Shown: positions 45,722-59,235, counted from the first letter of the stretch. The stretch is 64,000 nucleotides of DNA from Apodospora peruviana (GCA_033439685.1 JAUEDM010000001.1:1178001-1242000); one strand, 5' to 3'. Program-made: numbers and translations. Notes: generated by a model not told the origin, from the sequence alone.

Positions 45722-47136
45722 GGTGTCTGTGGTGGTCGAACCTCTATCAACTTGGCTTCAGAGACCAGTTAAGTGTCGCCGAAGTGGTATTTGGGAGTAA
45801 AGGGATAAGTAAGGTATCTCTAGCAAAGTGATGAAGGTGGTGGTATTCGATCGGATCTTTATGGCCAGAAAATAAAAGAAAACAATTTGAGTGGCTAGTT
45901 CGTGTTTAAATCAGCTTGGACGGAAAGGTTTTAATAAACCGTCGGATTCGGTTCTTGTTCACTCGGTCTTCTGTTTCCAAAGACAGTAATAAGGATCAAC
46001 CTGACTGTTTGATGATGATGCTTAATAACGTGCTTATTAAGGTTGATATTGCAGTGTGTAAGAGAGACAAAGAAAGATAATGAGCTCACAGCAACGTTTG
46101 TGGAGGTCAGAGAGTAAGCTTACATTTACCTATCACTTCCCTGTCATCTTAAATAACAAAGGAGTTTCCCATCTCCCCTACCATCCCGAGGTATCATGTC
46201 TTGGCACGAACAGACGAGCCCAAGCTCCCGGTCCGGCGTGACAGTGTGTGGAAACGGCCGCTACGGGGGAAAGCCCACAAGGGTCCAGGTAGACCCCACA
46301 CTTCCGAACAACTGCATTCAGCCTTGGGAACCACAGTTCATTGTCGGAAAGCACAGAGTGAGAACCAATAGGAACGAAGAAACCATGTATCCTCGCGTCC
46401 CAAGATTCTTACCTGAGTGGCCTTCGTCGTCACTGGTTTTCGGTTTGAGTCCTGCCTGGCCGTGGCACTTCATGATCTGAAATATATAAGGTGGTTATCT
46501 GTTCGATTCGTCTCAATTTCTCTTCGCTCTACTCGCTAAAGTCCCTGGGTAATAAACAGCAGTCTTTCTTTCTTTTGCACCAATACGACAACAGATTACA
46601 AAAACTAAAACACCCAAACTACATGAAAGATGAAAATAACTTCACCACTACCAAAGAAAATACACGCAGTTTTATATACCGATATTCATCCTCTCTTTAT
46701 CTTCCTTCGCTGGCCCCCAAAGTGAGCAATGATAATAAACCTGGTGGTAGTAGTAATGCCATGAAATCGAGGAGCAGGGAAAACAATATAGGACCAAGAC
46801 AAGAACCCAAACAACGCCTTTCTTTCTTTCTGCCCTCATCCTTTCTCGCCATCTCCTGTATGGCAACAGGCGAAGCACCTTTCAGCCAGACGATAGCAAA
46901 AATAATAACAGCGTAGACTGAGCGATGACGGAGCGTGACCGGTGAGGCGTGAATAGGAGTAAACTGAGCTGGTCGTTTTGCTGTGACGCTCTCGCATTGT
47001 TATTGTCGTTCCTCTTCTTTTCTTCCGTTCTGGGTTCGAGTCCATGCGATGTCGAGCGGAGTTGTGTAACTTGCGATACGAATTATCCGTATCAAATCAC
47101 ATTCGAAATTTCGGCTTTTCTGTGTCCCCTTCCCAT
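45722..47136. other. 1.4 kb region between the amidase start and the kinase 3' end
   Basis: It contains the amidase promoter, with an inverted repeat at 46021-46041, and the kinase 3' flank. A 94-codon ATG frame at 46196-46480 has no recognisable features. The region 46500-46920 is AT-rich and looks like 3' untranslated sequence. Confidence 0.6.
46021..46041. promoter_or_regulatory. Perfect inverted repeat upstream of the amidase
   Basis: An 8-bp arm CTTAATAA and its exact complement TTATTAAG flank a 5-base centre (CGTGC), about 300 bases upstream of the amidase ATG. The form is that of a dimeric regulator site or a small hairpin. No regulator is implied by sequence. The AT-rich arms make chance occurrence fairly likely. 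Confidence 0.35.
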
Positions 47137-50100
47137 CTACTCTCCGCCCCTGGCCTTTCCTCTTCTCCTAAAAAAGTCCATGACCTTCCTTGCTGGGCCA
47201 CTGCTTCCCGAGTGATCATGAGATCGATTATACGGATCCGTATCCCAAGCATCAACAAAGCGTTTATTCTTTTGTAGTACACCACGGTTTGCCTTGCTGC
47301 CGCTCGCGATTCGTCGCCCATCATACCCGGCTCCGTCCTGCTGTTGCTGCTGTGGATGGGGAGCCGATCCAGGAGGCCAGCGTTGCGGGGCATCGAATGA
47401 CGCATCTGACCCCGTGTTCAAAACGGCGCCGGGCATATAACCCCCTTCAGCGCCCGAAGGCCGGCCCCCGTAATGGTTAGGTGAATACTGGGAGTGACTG
47501 CCGGAAGCGTAGGGAACCGCATGGCGCTGCTGACCAGAGTCTCGTAGTTGTGCGTACATCCCATCGATCGTCGCCGCCTCCGTATGTTCCCTGCCCACGT
47601 TCTGGTCGATATACCGACCGTATTGATCGACCGCTGGGGGTTCCTGGATGGGAAGATCCTGCTGTGAATCAGGAGGGAGCGTATCATCATCTCGCCCAAG
47701 CCCGATAGCCCTGGAGATGGAGGAGGGTATGAAGGAGAACCGCCGTGTATGTTTCTCTTGGGATGTTTGTGAGCCCGACATACTTCCCGACCGCTTCTTG
47801 CCCAGACCAATCGAGAAGGACCTGCGTGAGCGTTTGGAATCCATCGACATCCTAGGTTCGTCGCCTGCCGGCATTGAATTGTTCATGCTCACAGGAGGAT
47901 ATCTCTTGGACTTCTCTCCGGCCTGTTGCTGCTGCTCCTGCCGCTTACGGCTCTTACCTCCAAACAACGAACCGCTCCGGCCAAATAACTTGCCACTGAT
48001 CTCTCCCATAGTATTTGATCTCCTGTGGCCCTTTGATTCTCCACCCGATGTTCCTGAAGATGCGCTCGCACCAGGGTTGATGTTGTCACCTTCTCGCGCG
48101 AATCCTGAAACCTTGGCAAATTTGGGTGGCACACTGACACTAGGCCTTCCGTATTCCAGATTCTGCTGCTCGTGGGAGGAAGAGGGCACGCCATAGTTCG
48201 AATTACTCCTGGGTGGTTGTTGGATCCTTCCGTGTACGTTAGTATCGGCAAGTTCAGGAGGTACTGGTTGGCCGTACGAAGCTCGTCCCCCTGCTCCCAC
48301 ACCCCTCGAGCCGGTTGATTGCATTGAACCACCCGTTGGAGGCCTTCCACCGGGACCGCTAGTGGTGGATCCAATGTAGGCAGCATCCGAGATTGCACGA
48401 GTGTCGCGTCCTGGTCTGACCGGAGCAGCAGCATTACGATGGGCACTGGGTGGCCTTCTCGACGATCCTGCCTTGCCAAGCGCCTCTTTGCCCACCGGAG
48501 GATCCTTCGGCAGTGGCTTGTCTTTAGGAGATGATGAGGTTTGATTATCAACAACTTCTACGGTGCCCTGGCTGCCAGACCGAGCACGAGTTCTCCCGCT
48601 CGATGGTTGTGTGTTTGTTGGTTCGCCACGCTGGGTTGTCGTGTTTGGAGCAACATATTCGACCTGAACGGTACGCCGTTTGTTGTCCCGTTGCTGTTTG
48701 GCGATTGCAGCCTCAGACTCGGCATCGATCGTGCCTTGTTTGCTAATTAGGCCGCCGATTGCTGGCGAGGCGGCCGTCTTCTTAGATGACTCACGTACAG
48801 AAGCACTGCGCGCCATCATATGCGTCTCTCCTTCATCTTCAGCCGGCACTGTTGTGTTCTGGATCTCTCCAGGTGTGGTGGTACTGGAGGTAATGAATCC
48901 AACGACATGCGCATACTCGGATAGCCAGCTGTGGCGGGCGACTTCAAAGAGATCGGCTCTTTTACGCGGGTTGGGCACAAGAATCCTTCGCAAAAGGTCT
49001 CTCGAATGCGGGGTGACATATTCGGGAAATGTTAGAGGGGTGTTGACAATATATTTGTAGAGGAGGTTGATATTGTCTCCTTCAGGATTCGCCGGATCGT
49101 CGTCGAACGGAAGGTAGCCGGCCAGCATAGCATACTTTTGTCTGTAGTCAGCATTTGTCTGTCGATGGCCGATGGGCGACAAGACATTACTTACAAGGAT
49201 AACTCCGCAGCTCCATACATCTACTTTTCTGCCTGTGTATAGAGAGTCACTAACAACCAGCTCGGGTGCTGCATAGCAGGGACTGCCGCAACTGGTCTGC
49301 ATGAGGTCGCCTTTTCTTGAGCCGCTCGGCTTGACCTTGTCCAGTCCAAGACGCTTGACAAACTCGCGATCTGAGAGGTTAAGCTCTTCCTCCTCCGTCA
49401 GTTCCTCATTGGGGTCAAAGGTGTTCGCAAAGCCAAAATCTGTGATGATGATGTTGCGGTTTCGGTCGAGGAGAAGGTTCTCGAGCTTGAGATCGCGATG
49501 TACGATGCCCTTTTTATGGAGGTAGCCCACCCCGGATACAAGCTGAGCGAAAAGCCGCCGAGCAGCATTATCTTTCAGATATCGGTGGTTGAGAATGTAG
49601 TCAAAGAGTTCACCTCCCGACGCATACTCAAGTACGATGCCATAATGTCTCTCGGACTCTTCCATTTTATGCAATCGAACAATGTTTGGGTGGGTCAACT
49701 GTCTCAAAATGGCCACTTCGCGCAAGATCTTGGCCATGCGAGACGGATTGCTGCCCAATTGGTCCTTCTTGATGAGCTTGATGGCAACCTGTCGCAGTGG
49801 CCAGTCAATAAAGCAGTTAGGACGTAGAAATTGTGCGGACACATACCTGAACGCCGCCTTCTTGTTTCCAGCCGAGCTTAACTTTGCCAAACTCGCCTTC
49901 GCCGATGGTGTTACCGAGTATATACTCTCCGAACTTGGTATGCTTCTCTCGTTTCGAGTGGTCATGTCGGCTTCTAGCGTTGCGCCGGCTCTCCTCCCCA
50001 TGGTCTGCGGCGGGAGCAACGACAGGAGGGGGGGCAGCGTCATCATCGTCATCTAGTGCCTCGACATGATGCGGCTGTGCCAGGGCGAGTCGCTCTTTTT

Positions 50101-50824
50101 CTCGTTCAATATCGACCTCGGGCTGCGAGATAAGGATGCTATTTAGAATTTCGCTCGTTTCCCTCGACGGGCCCTTCAACGCCCCAGTATTTTGTTGTTG
50201 TTGCCGAACAGGCATTGAGGTGGTTGCCCCAGCCGCCCGGCCATCCCGGGCGCTACTTGACCTATGAGGCGGCTCCTGGGCCATTTGATTTGTTCTCCGG
50301 CTGCGGGAATTGTGAGTGGCAGCCTCGTCGCGGGCTGAGGGATCTATGGTTCCATTTGTGACGGAATTGGGGTGGGCTCGACGGGGAGAGTTAGTTGCCC
50401 GTTCAGACGTCTGCGCAGCGCGCCGGGCACTCGACGATGCACCGTTTCCGTTGTGCTGCGTCGACGACGTTCGAGGGGGGACCGCGGTCGGCATGTTTCG
50501 TCTTCGATCCGAGGTCGAGCTCGAGGAATGCTGGTCAGGCGAAGCAGCCGCGACGGGCACGGGCGCTGGAGAAGCCAAGGCGGCGCGGGAACTCATGGGA
50601 GAATCAAGCCGGGTCTGTGAATCGCTGGCACTGGGTCGCCGTGAAGGGCGTCGTGATGAAGCAGGCGGCGATGGTACCGAGGCGTGCTGATTAGCATCTC
50701 GCGTCGGGGATGAGTGGGTCGACTCGTAGTGCCGATTGACCGGAGATGGCGGTATCAACGGCGGCGTGTTGAGTGCAGAAATTGAGGTCGGTTGATGCGG
50801 TGCCGTCTGGAGAGCAGTCGACAT
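47137..50824 (-). CDS. KIN4: Kin4/KfsA-type serine/threonine kinase
   Basis: Exons 50824-49847, 49788-49195 and 49134-47137 (minus). Introns are 58 nt (GTATGT) and 60 nt (GTAAGT). The protein is 1189 aa. Residues 1-290 are Ser/Pro/Arg-rich and disordered. The kinase domain spans about 298-598: glycine loop GEGEFGKV, catalytic Lys330 in VAIKLIKK, HRD 423-425 and DFG 443-445, then SCGSPCYAAPE. Between DFG and SCGSP sits an insert of about 35 residues (starting NEELTEEEELNLSDREFVK), which I recall as typical of filamentous-fungal Kin4/KfsA. The 590-residue tail is basic and disordered, ending with a basic motif (VMDFFRRRGKARG). Yeast Kin4 is a spindle-position checkpoint kinase that restrains mitotic exit; KfsA in Aspergillus affects septation. 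The cell-cycle role here is by homology. Confidence 0.9.
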
Positions 50825-53800
50825 TTTCCAACGTCCACGCGCAGAAAACCACTCGAGCGACAGCCGCAGCGCTGGCAATTGTTGTTGATGCTGACTTTAG
50901 CTACGAGCTGGCGAAATTAGGTGTGATAAGACCTCGCCGGGCTGGGCGCAGGGGCAGAGCGGTGCGCTAGGCTGGGGCTGCACCGAGGGCGGGCTAGGAG
51001 GGCGGGAGCGACAGGAAAAAGAGAAACAGTCAAGGCCGTCTCAACTCCCAACGAGGCCACTGCACAATGCACCAGCCGCTGGTAGACTCCTGTTTGCGTA
51101 AACCCACAAACAACACGTCGTTTCGGTTGCCAATAAGCTCGCTTTAGTTTTTCATTGTGCCTTGCGATTTGCGAATTCTGTTGCTTGGGGGGTCCTGCAG
51201 TAGGTACGGATGTTCGTTCGATCTCTGTCTCGGTCGCTGGGCCGGCGTCAACCTGCAGCAATGTGCAGCGTTGGCGACGCGACTTTTGGGGCAGATAGCC
51301 AGAAGTGGACAAGGTCGGGTCCGGGGGCGTTGTTTACTCGGGACCTGGCCGCACACTGCAAGAATTTAGAAAGAAGAACACGACGCAATGCAATGCACAC
51401 GATGGAGCCGACAGCAACTTGGAAACCAAAGTGGAGCGAAATGAATCGAGGTCGTACCTTGCTTCGAGGAGGATGAAAGGGGCGCGGCGGAGATTGGGCT
51501 GAGAGAGAAAAGGGAGTCCCAGGTCCCAGTCTGCCTGGCGACGGGAGTTTGTTCGAGATGAGATGGACGGATGGCTGTGGCAGCACACGCACCCAACTAT
51601 TCAGGTACCGGTTCCTCGCTCTGATATCCGTAAGACCCTCCCGCTTCTGTCAGCATCTTCATGACAGGTCCACGGTGAGAGGTGGTATCGGCCGCGCTAA
51701 AGTGGTGGTACGTGCTGAGGCGGGTCTGTTACTGGTTGCTGGCGGGATGCTGGCTCCCACAAACGTTCCTGCCGACACACCTATCAGGTGCTAACCACGA
51801 ATTACAGTGGATTGAAAGACGACCTCGGGCCATTCTGGGTAGGAGCGCCGCGACTGCCCTGGCGTTAGGTCCTAGATTTCATCGTCTGGTCCCGGTGACG
51901 GGAGGTTCTCGTGTTACATCTCATTTTGGCTAGGTGGCAAGACAGGTAGAGTTAATTTTCATGCCAGCTCCACGACTGGCACCGCCGGGAATGGCACCGA
52001 AGGTTCGGCTGACCGCCCGTTATATCAGGACGGTGCCATTATTTTCAGTTGCGAATCCCGTGCTTGTTCTATCCAAACATATTCCGAAGTAGGAGGCTAG
52101 AGCCTCTCAGGGAGCACAAGATGCCTCCAGGGTTTCACTTGGTGCTGTCCGGCCAGAACGGTTGGGCCTGACGTCGAGAGCCCGAGGTCTCAACATGGAA
52201 CGGATAATAAGGCGGGCATCGGTGCCAGTGCAGTGGTAAAGAAGCCATCTCTCAAACGTGCGCCCACATTGATGGACTTGAACTGGCACGGTCATTAGCC
52301 GACACCCATCCATATCCATCTCATACAGCGCCAAGCTTGCGTTGCAAGTTGACAAGCCGCCGGTTAGTAGAGTCTCGCTCGCTTTATGTATAAACCGGAA
52401 ACAGCAGCAAACATGTCATTTCTGCTTGGCTTATAGCCAAGCGCAAATCACCTGCCCAGCTGACCGGATGGTGGACTTGACTGAATCAAGACTCGAGACA
52501 GTAGCTTTAACCAGACTTTGGCGCTTCTTCCTTGGTTTGATATCACGAATTATATCATCCACTTTATGCGGTGCTGACCATGTATGTCTGCCTCACCCAA
52601 CCTCCCATTCTGTAAGACATCTTCTTACCTGGCTCTGCTTTGTTCTAGAATGCTAATGCCAGAGAGGAGATGCTTTGTCACTTTTAATCTATCAGATCCT
52701 AGGCTTGCGGACGGCGCCAACCGCCCAAACATCGTCCAGCCTCGTGCGAGACGTTTCGTCTCGAATCGCTTATTACCTAAGGTACGTGGTAGTTAACAGT
52801 CACCACCACAGCAACAAGTGTAGCGGACGTTCGGTACCTCAACGAGGAGCGGCGACGTAACCAGTACCTGTAAATGCAAGGATCAGGGTTGTGCATTTGC
52901 AAGCGTGAAAGCAGGGCCAAAGAAACCGTTTCCCAACTGCGCTTTTTGGGGCATTTGAATGGCTGTCCGAAGCTTCACCATCAGATAGACCCTTCATGTG
53001 CATGTACATCTAAGTGCGTGACGTGTGAGCTGATTCTGAACCAGCTTGTTCTCATTCGTCGCATCCAACACGTTGTAGCGGGAGCGACGCGTCTCTTTGT
53101 GCGCGTTTCGTCCCCAACAAGGCATAATAAGCAGCCTGCCGTGGAGAAGAAGAATGTTGACGGCCACCACCGCAACGCCGTAACACAGGCGAATGGCTGG
53201 GCTTGGTTGGCTGGGTGTGGTCGCCTTTAGCCCGCCCCCATCCAGATATCCATCCATCCAGACACCCTACATCATCGACAGTCGCATCGGCCATCGACGT
53301 GGAGTCGCTCATCTGAAAGTTGATCAACACCGCGGGCCGTCCACAGCGCCGGCAAATATCATGCTCCCCCGTATTTACCTGCCATCAAACATGCCTACCC
53401 AAGGTCGTAAGTACCAGAGTCGAAATGCGATCCAAAGGGGGAGGAGGCTCTTTGCATGAAACATGTGTAATGACGAAAGTGGGACAAGCCACCCATCCCC
53501 AAAGCGGGCACCCAGAGGATCGCGTTTTCCCCAACGACTGGAGGTCGGGGATGCGATAGATCGCGAGTTAATAAATGCTACTTCACATGATAAAAACACG
53601 ATACGTGACGTGCAACTTAGTGCTGGTGCTGTCGGTGGCATTGATGTCGGAGATGAGGCGCATATAAAAATGCATGGATCGGCAGTGCAGCAAGCAGCAT
53701 ATTGGCTTTCCTTCCCGTCTGCTTTTAGGAGCCATCGCCTGGCGCACCCTTGTTGGGCATCATTCTCGATTCTCATGGCACCCCTGTCAATCTGAAGTAC

Positions 53801-54550
53801 TCCGTACCTACATCCACTAACGGATTTGACGGCATTTGCCTCGTGTTGGAGATAGGGACTTGAGGTTCTGGTTTGACCTTCCGAACAACATGGAACCGCC
53901 TCAAATATTCGGAGTCAAACGGGCCATGAACCGACGGCACCGATGCGGCCATCCGGGGTTGATGCCCAACTCTTCCGCCGCCATAGCCAGTAGACTGGAC
54001 AGATATCATGACAGTTGTCTATTGGTTACGGAATACCACAAGTTGACCTCAGCTGGCCTCAGGGTCCGACCGATTTCCAGAGGATTGTACAAAGAAGTGG
54101 TTTCAACGGTCCCGACCCTCCTTCCCGATACTGCTGCCGGTAGGTATGAAACACCGCCTACTGATCGTGATGCGCGGCATACCGATTGATGGTCGGATCG
54201 GACACACTGCCAGATCATCCTCAGCACATCACCCCCGGATCCTGCATATCCAGATGTGTGGCAGTGACGCCATCGCGTCCCTCCATGTAATGGCCAGGGG
54301 TCCAGCTTTCTCGTGGCTGCATGTCAAAAAAATAGATCAGCAATCACTCGTGCAGAAATGATAGACCGGATCAAAAGCTAATGGGCTCGACCGGCCGGCT
54401 ATATTCAGGCCGCCGTCAATCCCGGCCATTCTCCTCTTCCAGCCCGGCAGCTTGCATAGGTTGAGGTGTTGCTCGATACCTGTCAAAGGAACCTGCAAAC
54501 GGCAGTAGGAAGATCGAGAGAAGCGTTCCATTTCCTGAATTGGTGGGTAT
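50825..54550. other. 3.7 kb region between the kinase start and the GWT1 3' end
   Basis: The first kilobase is the GC-rich leader and promoter of the kinase; open frames there (for example 50917-51312) lack ATG support or family features. From about 51600 to 54500 there are only short frames on both strands. I see no repeats, tRNA or transposon remnant. A non-coding RNA or a fast-evolving multi-exon gene cannot be excluded. Confidence 0.55.
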
Positions 54551-56103
54551 TTACAACTTGATAGAGATATTGTACATGTCGAGCCCGACAGCCGTAGCAG
54601 TCACAACTGCCATATATGCGACCAGGATGCCCATGGTTGCTACTGGGCTTACATCCAGCGTCGGCACAGTCATGTTGACCAGGCCAGTGAGCAAGTTAGC
54701 CAGCAGAAAAATCACGAGACCGTTGCGGTTGTATGATCGCAAGATACGGCTCGTCGACGCCTCATATGCTTCCTTTTCTGTTTTGGAATCGTGTGCGTTA
54801 TAAAATGCCGGGAAGAAGATGGCGTCAACAAAACCAAACCCCGAGACCAGTGCGGTGTTGGATGCCACAACCCATAGGATGTATGGGAGATTTGCCAGCC
54901 TCCGGGACACAGTTAGTCCTGCACCATACTTATAGGTGGTACTCAGATGGTAGAGTACCATCCAGCCCAGCGACCACGCCGCCAACGTCAATAGCATCGT
55001 CCATTGGCTGCCAGACTTGCGCGCTTTCAAGGTCCTAGGCAGCACAATCATCCCAGTGTCTTGTCCTGCCAAGAAAATGGCCAGGTAACCAAAGAAGCTG
55101 AAGATCCCTTCTCTGTTCATCGAGATCAGGTCTGTCCTGGGACCGACCAGGATGTAAGATTTTAGGGAAGTGCTCTCCAAGACAATTTGATACACGACAC
55201 CAAGCAGGACTGCGAGCCCCGCATACGAGGGTATCACTCTCAATGCCGACTGGAAGAGCGCAACGAACGGTGGCAAAAATCCCAGTGTGAAGAAGAAGTT
55301 CCAATGCACGCCGTATTCGGTCACATGCTCGGCATAGTCCAGACCCTTGACGCTCAAAAAGCGAACAAGGCCCAGGACTAGCAGCGGCAGCGAGTGGCGG
55401 AGGGACTTCACAAGCCGCTGGCCCAGGGGGATGTATTTGTTATCGGCTCGCTCTTTCAGCACCGGCCTGGCCGCAACGACACCAGCCGAGAAAACGAACG
55501 ACCCGACACCCATATCCATCAACGAGGTGCCCCACGTCTCGACCTTTGCGAATCGACGAGGGAAAAGTCGGAAGTCCACGGCAAGAATACAGATGCAGGT
55601 AACCACCATCATGTTTCCCCGGTAGTTCGTGAGGAATGGTTTTGTCGACAGCACACCAAGCGACCCTGCCGAGGCCGCAGCCCTGGATTTTGCATCCGGT
55701 AGGAGCCGGGGCTTCTTCCGAGACAGATTCGGAGGAAGGGCATAGATAAAGAGGGCGGCAGTGAGGAGTAACAGGTTCAGGAGTATCGGAACGGCCGAGT
55801 ATAATGTGACCGATAGTAGGAGGGCGCCGACGTTGAGGAGAAAGTCGACCACGAAGCCTAGTGTTGTGTACGGCTTGAAAAAGGACTGACGTGCTTGGAG
55901 GGTGGACCAGAGCAGGGACACTACCTGTTGGTGGTCGATTGGTCAATGGTTGACTGTCAAGTAAGGGAAAGTTCGGGTCTGATGTGTCATACCGGCGCTA
56001 CGGCGCAGACCAGGGCAATTTCTGAGACTGTTCCGCCAGAGAGATTCGAGACGAAATCCTCTTTCAACTGCTTATAACTTGGATAGCTGGTGGAGCTGGC
56101 CAT
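54551..56103 (-). CDS. GWT1: GPI inositol-acyltransferase Gwt1
   Basis: Exons 56103-55993 and 55924-54551 (minus). The 68-nt intron has donor GTATGA. The protein is 494 aa, the usual length. About a dozen membrane segments are seen. Family signatures include YKQLKEDFVSNLSGG at the N-terminus, LTNYRGNMMVVTCICILAVD, FPRRFAKVETWGTSLMDMGV and REGIFSFFGYLAIFLAGQDT. Gwt1 (PIG-W) transfers palmitate to the inositol of GlcN-PI in the ER membrane, an early step in GPI-anchor synthesis that fungal wall mannoproteins need. It is the target of the antifungal class of gepinacin and manogepix. The small first exon ends AVAP and joins VVSLLWSTLQARQ. All regions expected for the family are present. Confidence 0.96.
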
Positions 56104-57208
56104 GGTGGGTAACAATGCGGTCGACGGTCGCAGGCGATTAGTGATCCCCTATTTTTGGATGCGGAGGAAGGAGATATGGAGAGATCGGTGATCGAAGACG
56201 TCAAGAAAGCATCGCGTGCGGATGGTTGAGGCAGTTGCGACCCTATAGCCAGGTTGTCAATTTGAGGAGTGACAATGTCGACAGCTACCTAGTCAGGTAC
56301 GAATTACCTCAGCCTTGTGGTTGGGGGACAGCTTTGCGATTCTGTCGGCAGGTCTTGACCCACCCATGTCTGTTTCGGAAAGCATCCACCAATTGCGGAG
56401 CTTTGATAATGGGGGAATAGTCGGGTAACCCCACTTCACCATTTGCGGCCCCATAATGCCGAACAAAGGGAAGCAAACTGGGCCAGGAAGGTGCCGAGGA
56501 CCGGCCTTGGACAGAAGGAATGAATACATCACAGAAGCGACAGTCATGCTGAGTTTGGAAGGTTCTGCCTGCTTCTTGTCAAAAACTTTCAAGTGTCAAG
56601 CCGGGAACTTTCAATTGCTTTGATCCTTCCTCCATCACATGTTCATAAAATCACCTCACACCGCACTCTTTCGTCGTTTCGGCGACCTTCCTCCCCGACT
56701 GACAGATGATCAGTTAGTCCTTGTCCTCTTCCTCATTCACATCTCAGCCGCCGCGGGACTGAGCTATCTCTCCGGCTTCATGTTCCGGTCTATTCCCTTG
56801 TACCCTCACCTCTGGGTGGCGGGTATTTTTCAAATTTCTTTGTTCGTGGAGCCTCCTTCGCGCCTAGAAACCGGCGCCGGGCCCCGGGAATGTGCAGCGT
56901 CTCAAGGTATCTAGCCGCGCCCGCATACCACACAGCTCTCTTTGTGTGTCCGGAGGCGATGCGCATATGAGAGTCCCAGCAGAGATCTTTGTCTCCCAGC
57001 TCGCTTCGTCTGACTCAACACGGTCGCGCAACCTTTCAAATCGTGTACAAGCCTTTCATTCCCGAAGAAAGGGATCGCAAAGTACAAAAGGCGAGTCGCT
57101 GGATTCGTCATAAGGGGTCTCGCCTCCGATCCATCCTCATGCAACCTCACTTCTTGCTCAACTCTTCGTAAGAAACAATAGGCATACTATTATCGAGAGC
57201 GGCTCACC
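56104..57208. promoter_or_regulatory. 1.1 kb divergent region between GWT1 and the BTB-tail gene
   Basis: It holds the promoters of two divergent genes. Short frames at 56293-57171 are without support. No TATA box, operator or repeat stands out. Confidence 0.55.
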
Positions 57209-58434
57209 ATGGAAACACAGACTCGATTGCGGCCTCCGCACCTTCATCCATCATGGACGGATGCACGACACTCAGGAGGTTATCCTTCAACCCCTTACTC
57301 AGCCCGCAGCTCCATCTATTCACCCTCGATGAGATCGCCGAACATGCCGAGTCCGATGTACCCGAGATCGCCAGGCTACGACAATTCAATGAGCCGGCAT
57401 GAGAGATCGATGGTTGGCAGACTGGATCAACGAAACTGGCCTAGACAGCCTGAATCGCCGACCCGCAGTGCCCCCCGGTCTCTCTCACCGATAGCCGAGC
57501 TGAACGGCGGTCTGCGCCGGGCTTCGGTGGCATATCCGCCTCAGTATCTCCCGCCTGCCCGCTCGCCCCATTCGCTGGGAAAGCCCGTCGAGTATGGCTT
57601 TTACGATTATCCGAACAGGCCAACCCTTGCAGACGAGACCCGGTCGATTCTACTGTCGAGGGCCGCAGAACCGCAAGTTCCCACCAGCAGCAGTCTTGCG
57701 GAGCGGAGACGGTCTTTGCCGCCATCCTTCCCAGCAGCACGACGGGCAGGAAAGCAGCGGCACCATGAGCTCCAAGCATGGGGTCATGTCTACTTTGGAA
57801 ACGGTTCCGAGGCAGACTGCTTTGTCTCTCCTGTGGCACTTCGAAGACTGAGCGAGGCTTCCTCGGAGGAAGAAAACTCGGCCTCGCGGGAGAAAGAATA
57901 CCGGAGACAAAGTAGACTCACAATCCGTGCTCGGGTCAGGCCCCGCGCGTTAGATCGGAAGCCTTTCCTACTCCAACGCACCTTCGATATGGACGAGCTG
58001 AGAGCCACCGTCCCAGACCCCGATTTGGCGTCTTCACCGGATCCCCGAAGACTCTCAGCAGAGTTGAGTCGTAATGATTACGACGAGCGGCGCCAGTCCT
58101 CGGCATCAGCTAGGAGAGAACCCGGCGTGGAACTTGACAAGATTCCTATTCGAAGCACTAAAACTGTTCCAGTCCGTAAGTTATAACTGCTCTACTATTC
58201 GCGTGCCAACTATATACTAATTATTCTGCCCCAGATCTTCAATACGCACGTGTTTACTTTCCTGTTATTGCCGCGCTCATTTACTCTAGGCACATACAGA
58301 GAGGCGACATAATCGACTTTCCCCTGCCTCACCCGGAAGCCTGGACTCAGACGGTGGCCTATGCATACACTGGTCAAGGGGAGTTAACTGATGCCGTCCG
58401 ACAAAACATACTGTACCTTGGAGGTAAGGTTTGA
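57209..58434 (+). CDS. Disordered protein with a partial BTB-like C-terminus
   Basis: Exons 57209-58175 and 58235-58434. The 59-nt intron has donor GTAAGT and a TACTAATT branch site. The protein is 388 aa. Residues 1-320 are Ser/Pro/Arg-rich and probably disordered (TPYSARSSIYSPSMRSPNMP), with one more ordered part at about 185-215 (HELQAWGHVYFGNGSEADCF). The last 66 residues look like the second half of a BTB/POZ fold: YFPVIAALIYSRHIQRGDII, then LPHPEAWTQTVAYAYTGQGE. BTB folds mediate dimerisation or Cullin3 binding. The stop (58432-58434) directly follows a possible splice donor (GGAG|GTAAGG), so a further exon could exist. The function is unknown; the gene call rests on frame, splice signals and the ordered tail. 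Confidence 0.78.
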
Positions 58435-59235
58435 GCGGGGGCTGTGGCAGACCGGTCGGATCCTGCCATCTAATATCTTTCTTAATGTGCATGTTTAGTC
58501 GTAATAATATGAACCGCATGATCCTAGGGGGCAGGTTTGGCTTTGAGATCACAGATTGGCCCAAGATACCTCATGTACCTATCTTTCCTTCCAGTCTTTG
58601 TCCCGTGGGTCTTTGATAGCAACCGAATGAGAGTCGTGCGTTTGAATGTAATCTGTTTCGCCGTATGGACTGCTTGAGCTCCAACTTCGTTATCCTAAGA
58701 ACAGATGACTTTGGCTAAATTTTCATTCCTGTCAGTTTGTCCCACGAAAAAGGTCCCGACGAGAATACCGGATGTCCTGACAACTTCTAAGCATGGGACC
58801 TGACGATCTGACGTACTGTTAAGGTGTTGGGGTCGTCCGATGATGAGGCCTGCAGGCAGCCAGGTTGACCGCGTACTCCCAGACGCGCAACCCCAGTCCG
58901 AAATAAGATTCATTAGTGTTTCCGATCTAGCGATTGAGTTCACCCTAAGTAGTGTCACCAGGACAACCCTGAGAGTTTAGTTCCGAATGAGAGCTCCCTT
59001 ACCATCCTCGCTGACTCAAGCGGCGGAGCAGCAGCTTCGAGACCACTGGGAGGCCCCTTTCCACGGGTCGTTTCTGATGGATCTAGCTATGTCGATATAA
59101 CGGTAAAATCAATGCCAAGCTTATCCGAGCCCCTTTGTCTTTGTTTGACCATCTTGCGTGTTCCGAAATGGAATATCAACATCATGGACCACTTCCTGTC
59201 AGTACCTCTTGTTAGACCACGGCAGTACTGTATCA
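58435..59235. other. Intergenic region before the P-loop gene
   Basis: About 800 bases contain the 3' flank of the preceding gene and the promoter of the next. No site or gene is recognised. Confidence 0.6.

Noticed and set aside
46196..46480. 94-codon frame with an ATG start
   Set aside because: No domain, signal or splice continuation is seen. The length is expected by chance in this much sequence.
47418..48554. Minus-strand frames of 130 and 221 codons
   Set aside because: They lie in other frames of the long disordered kinase tail.
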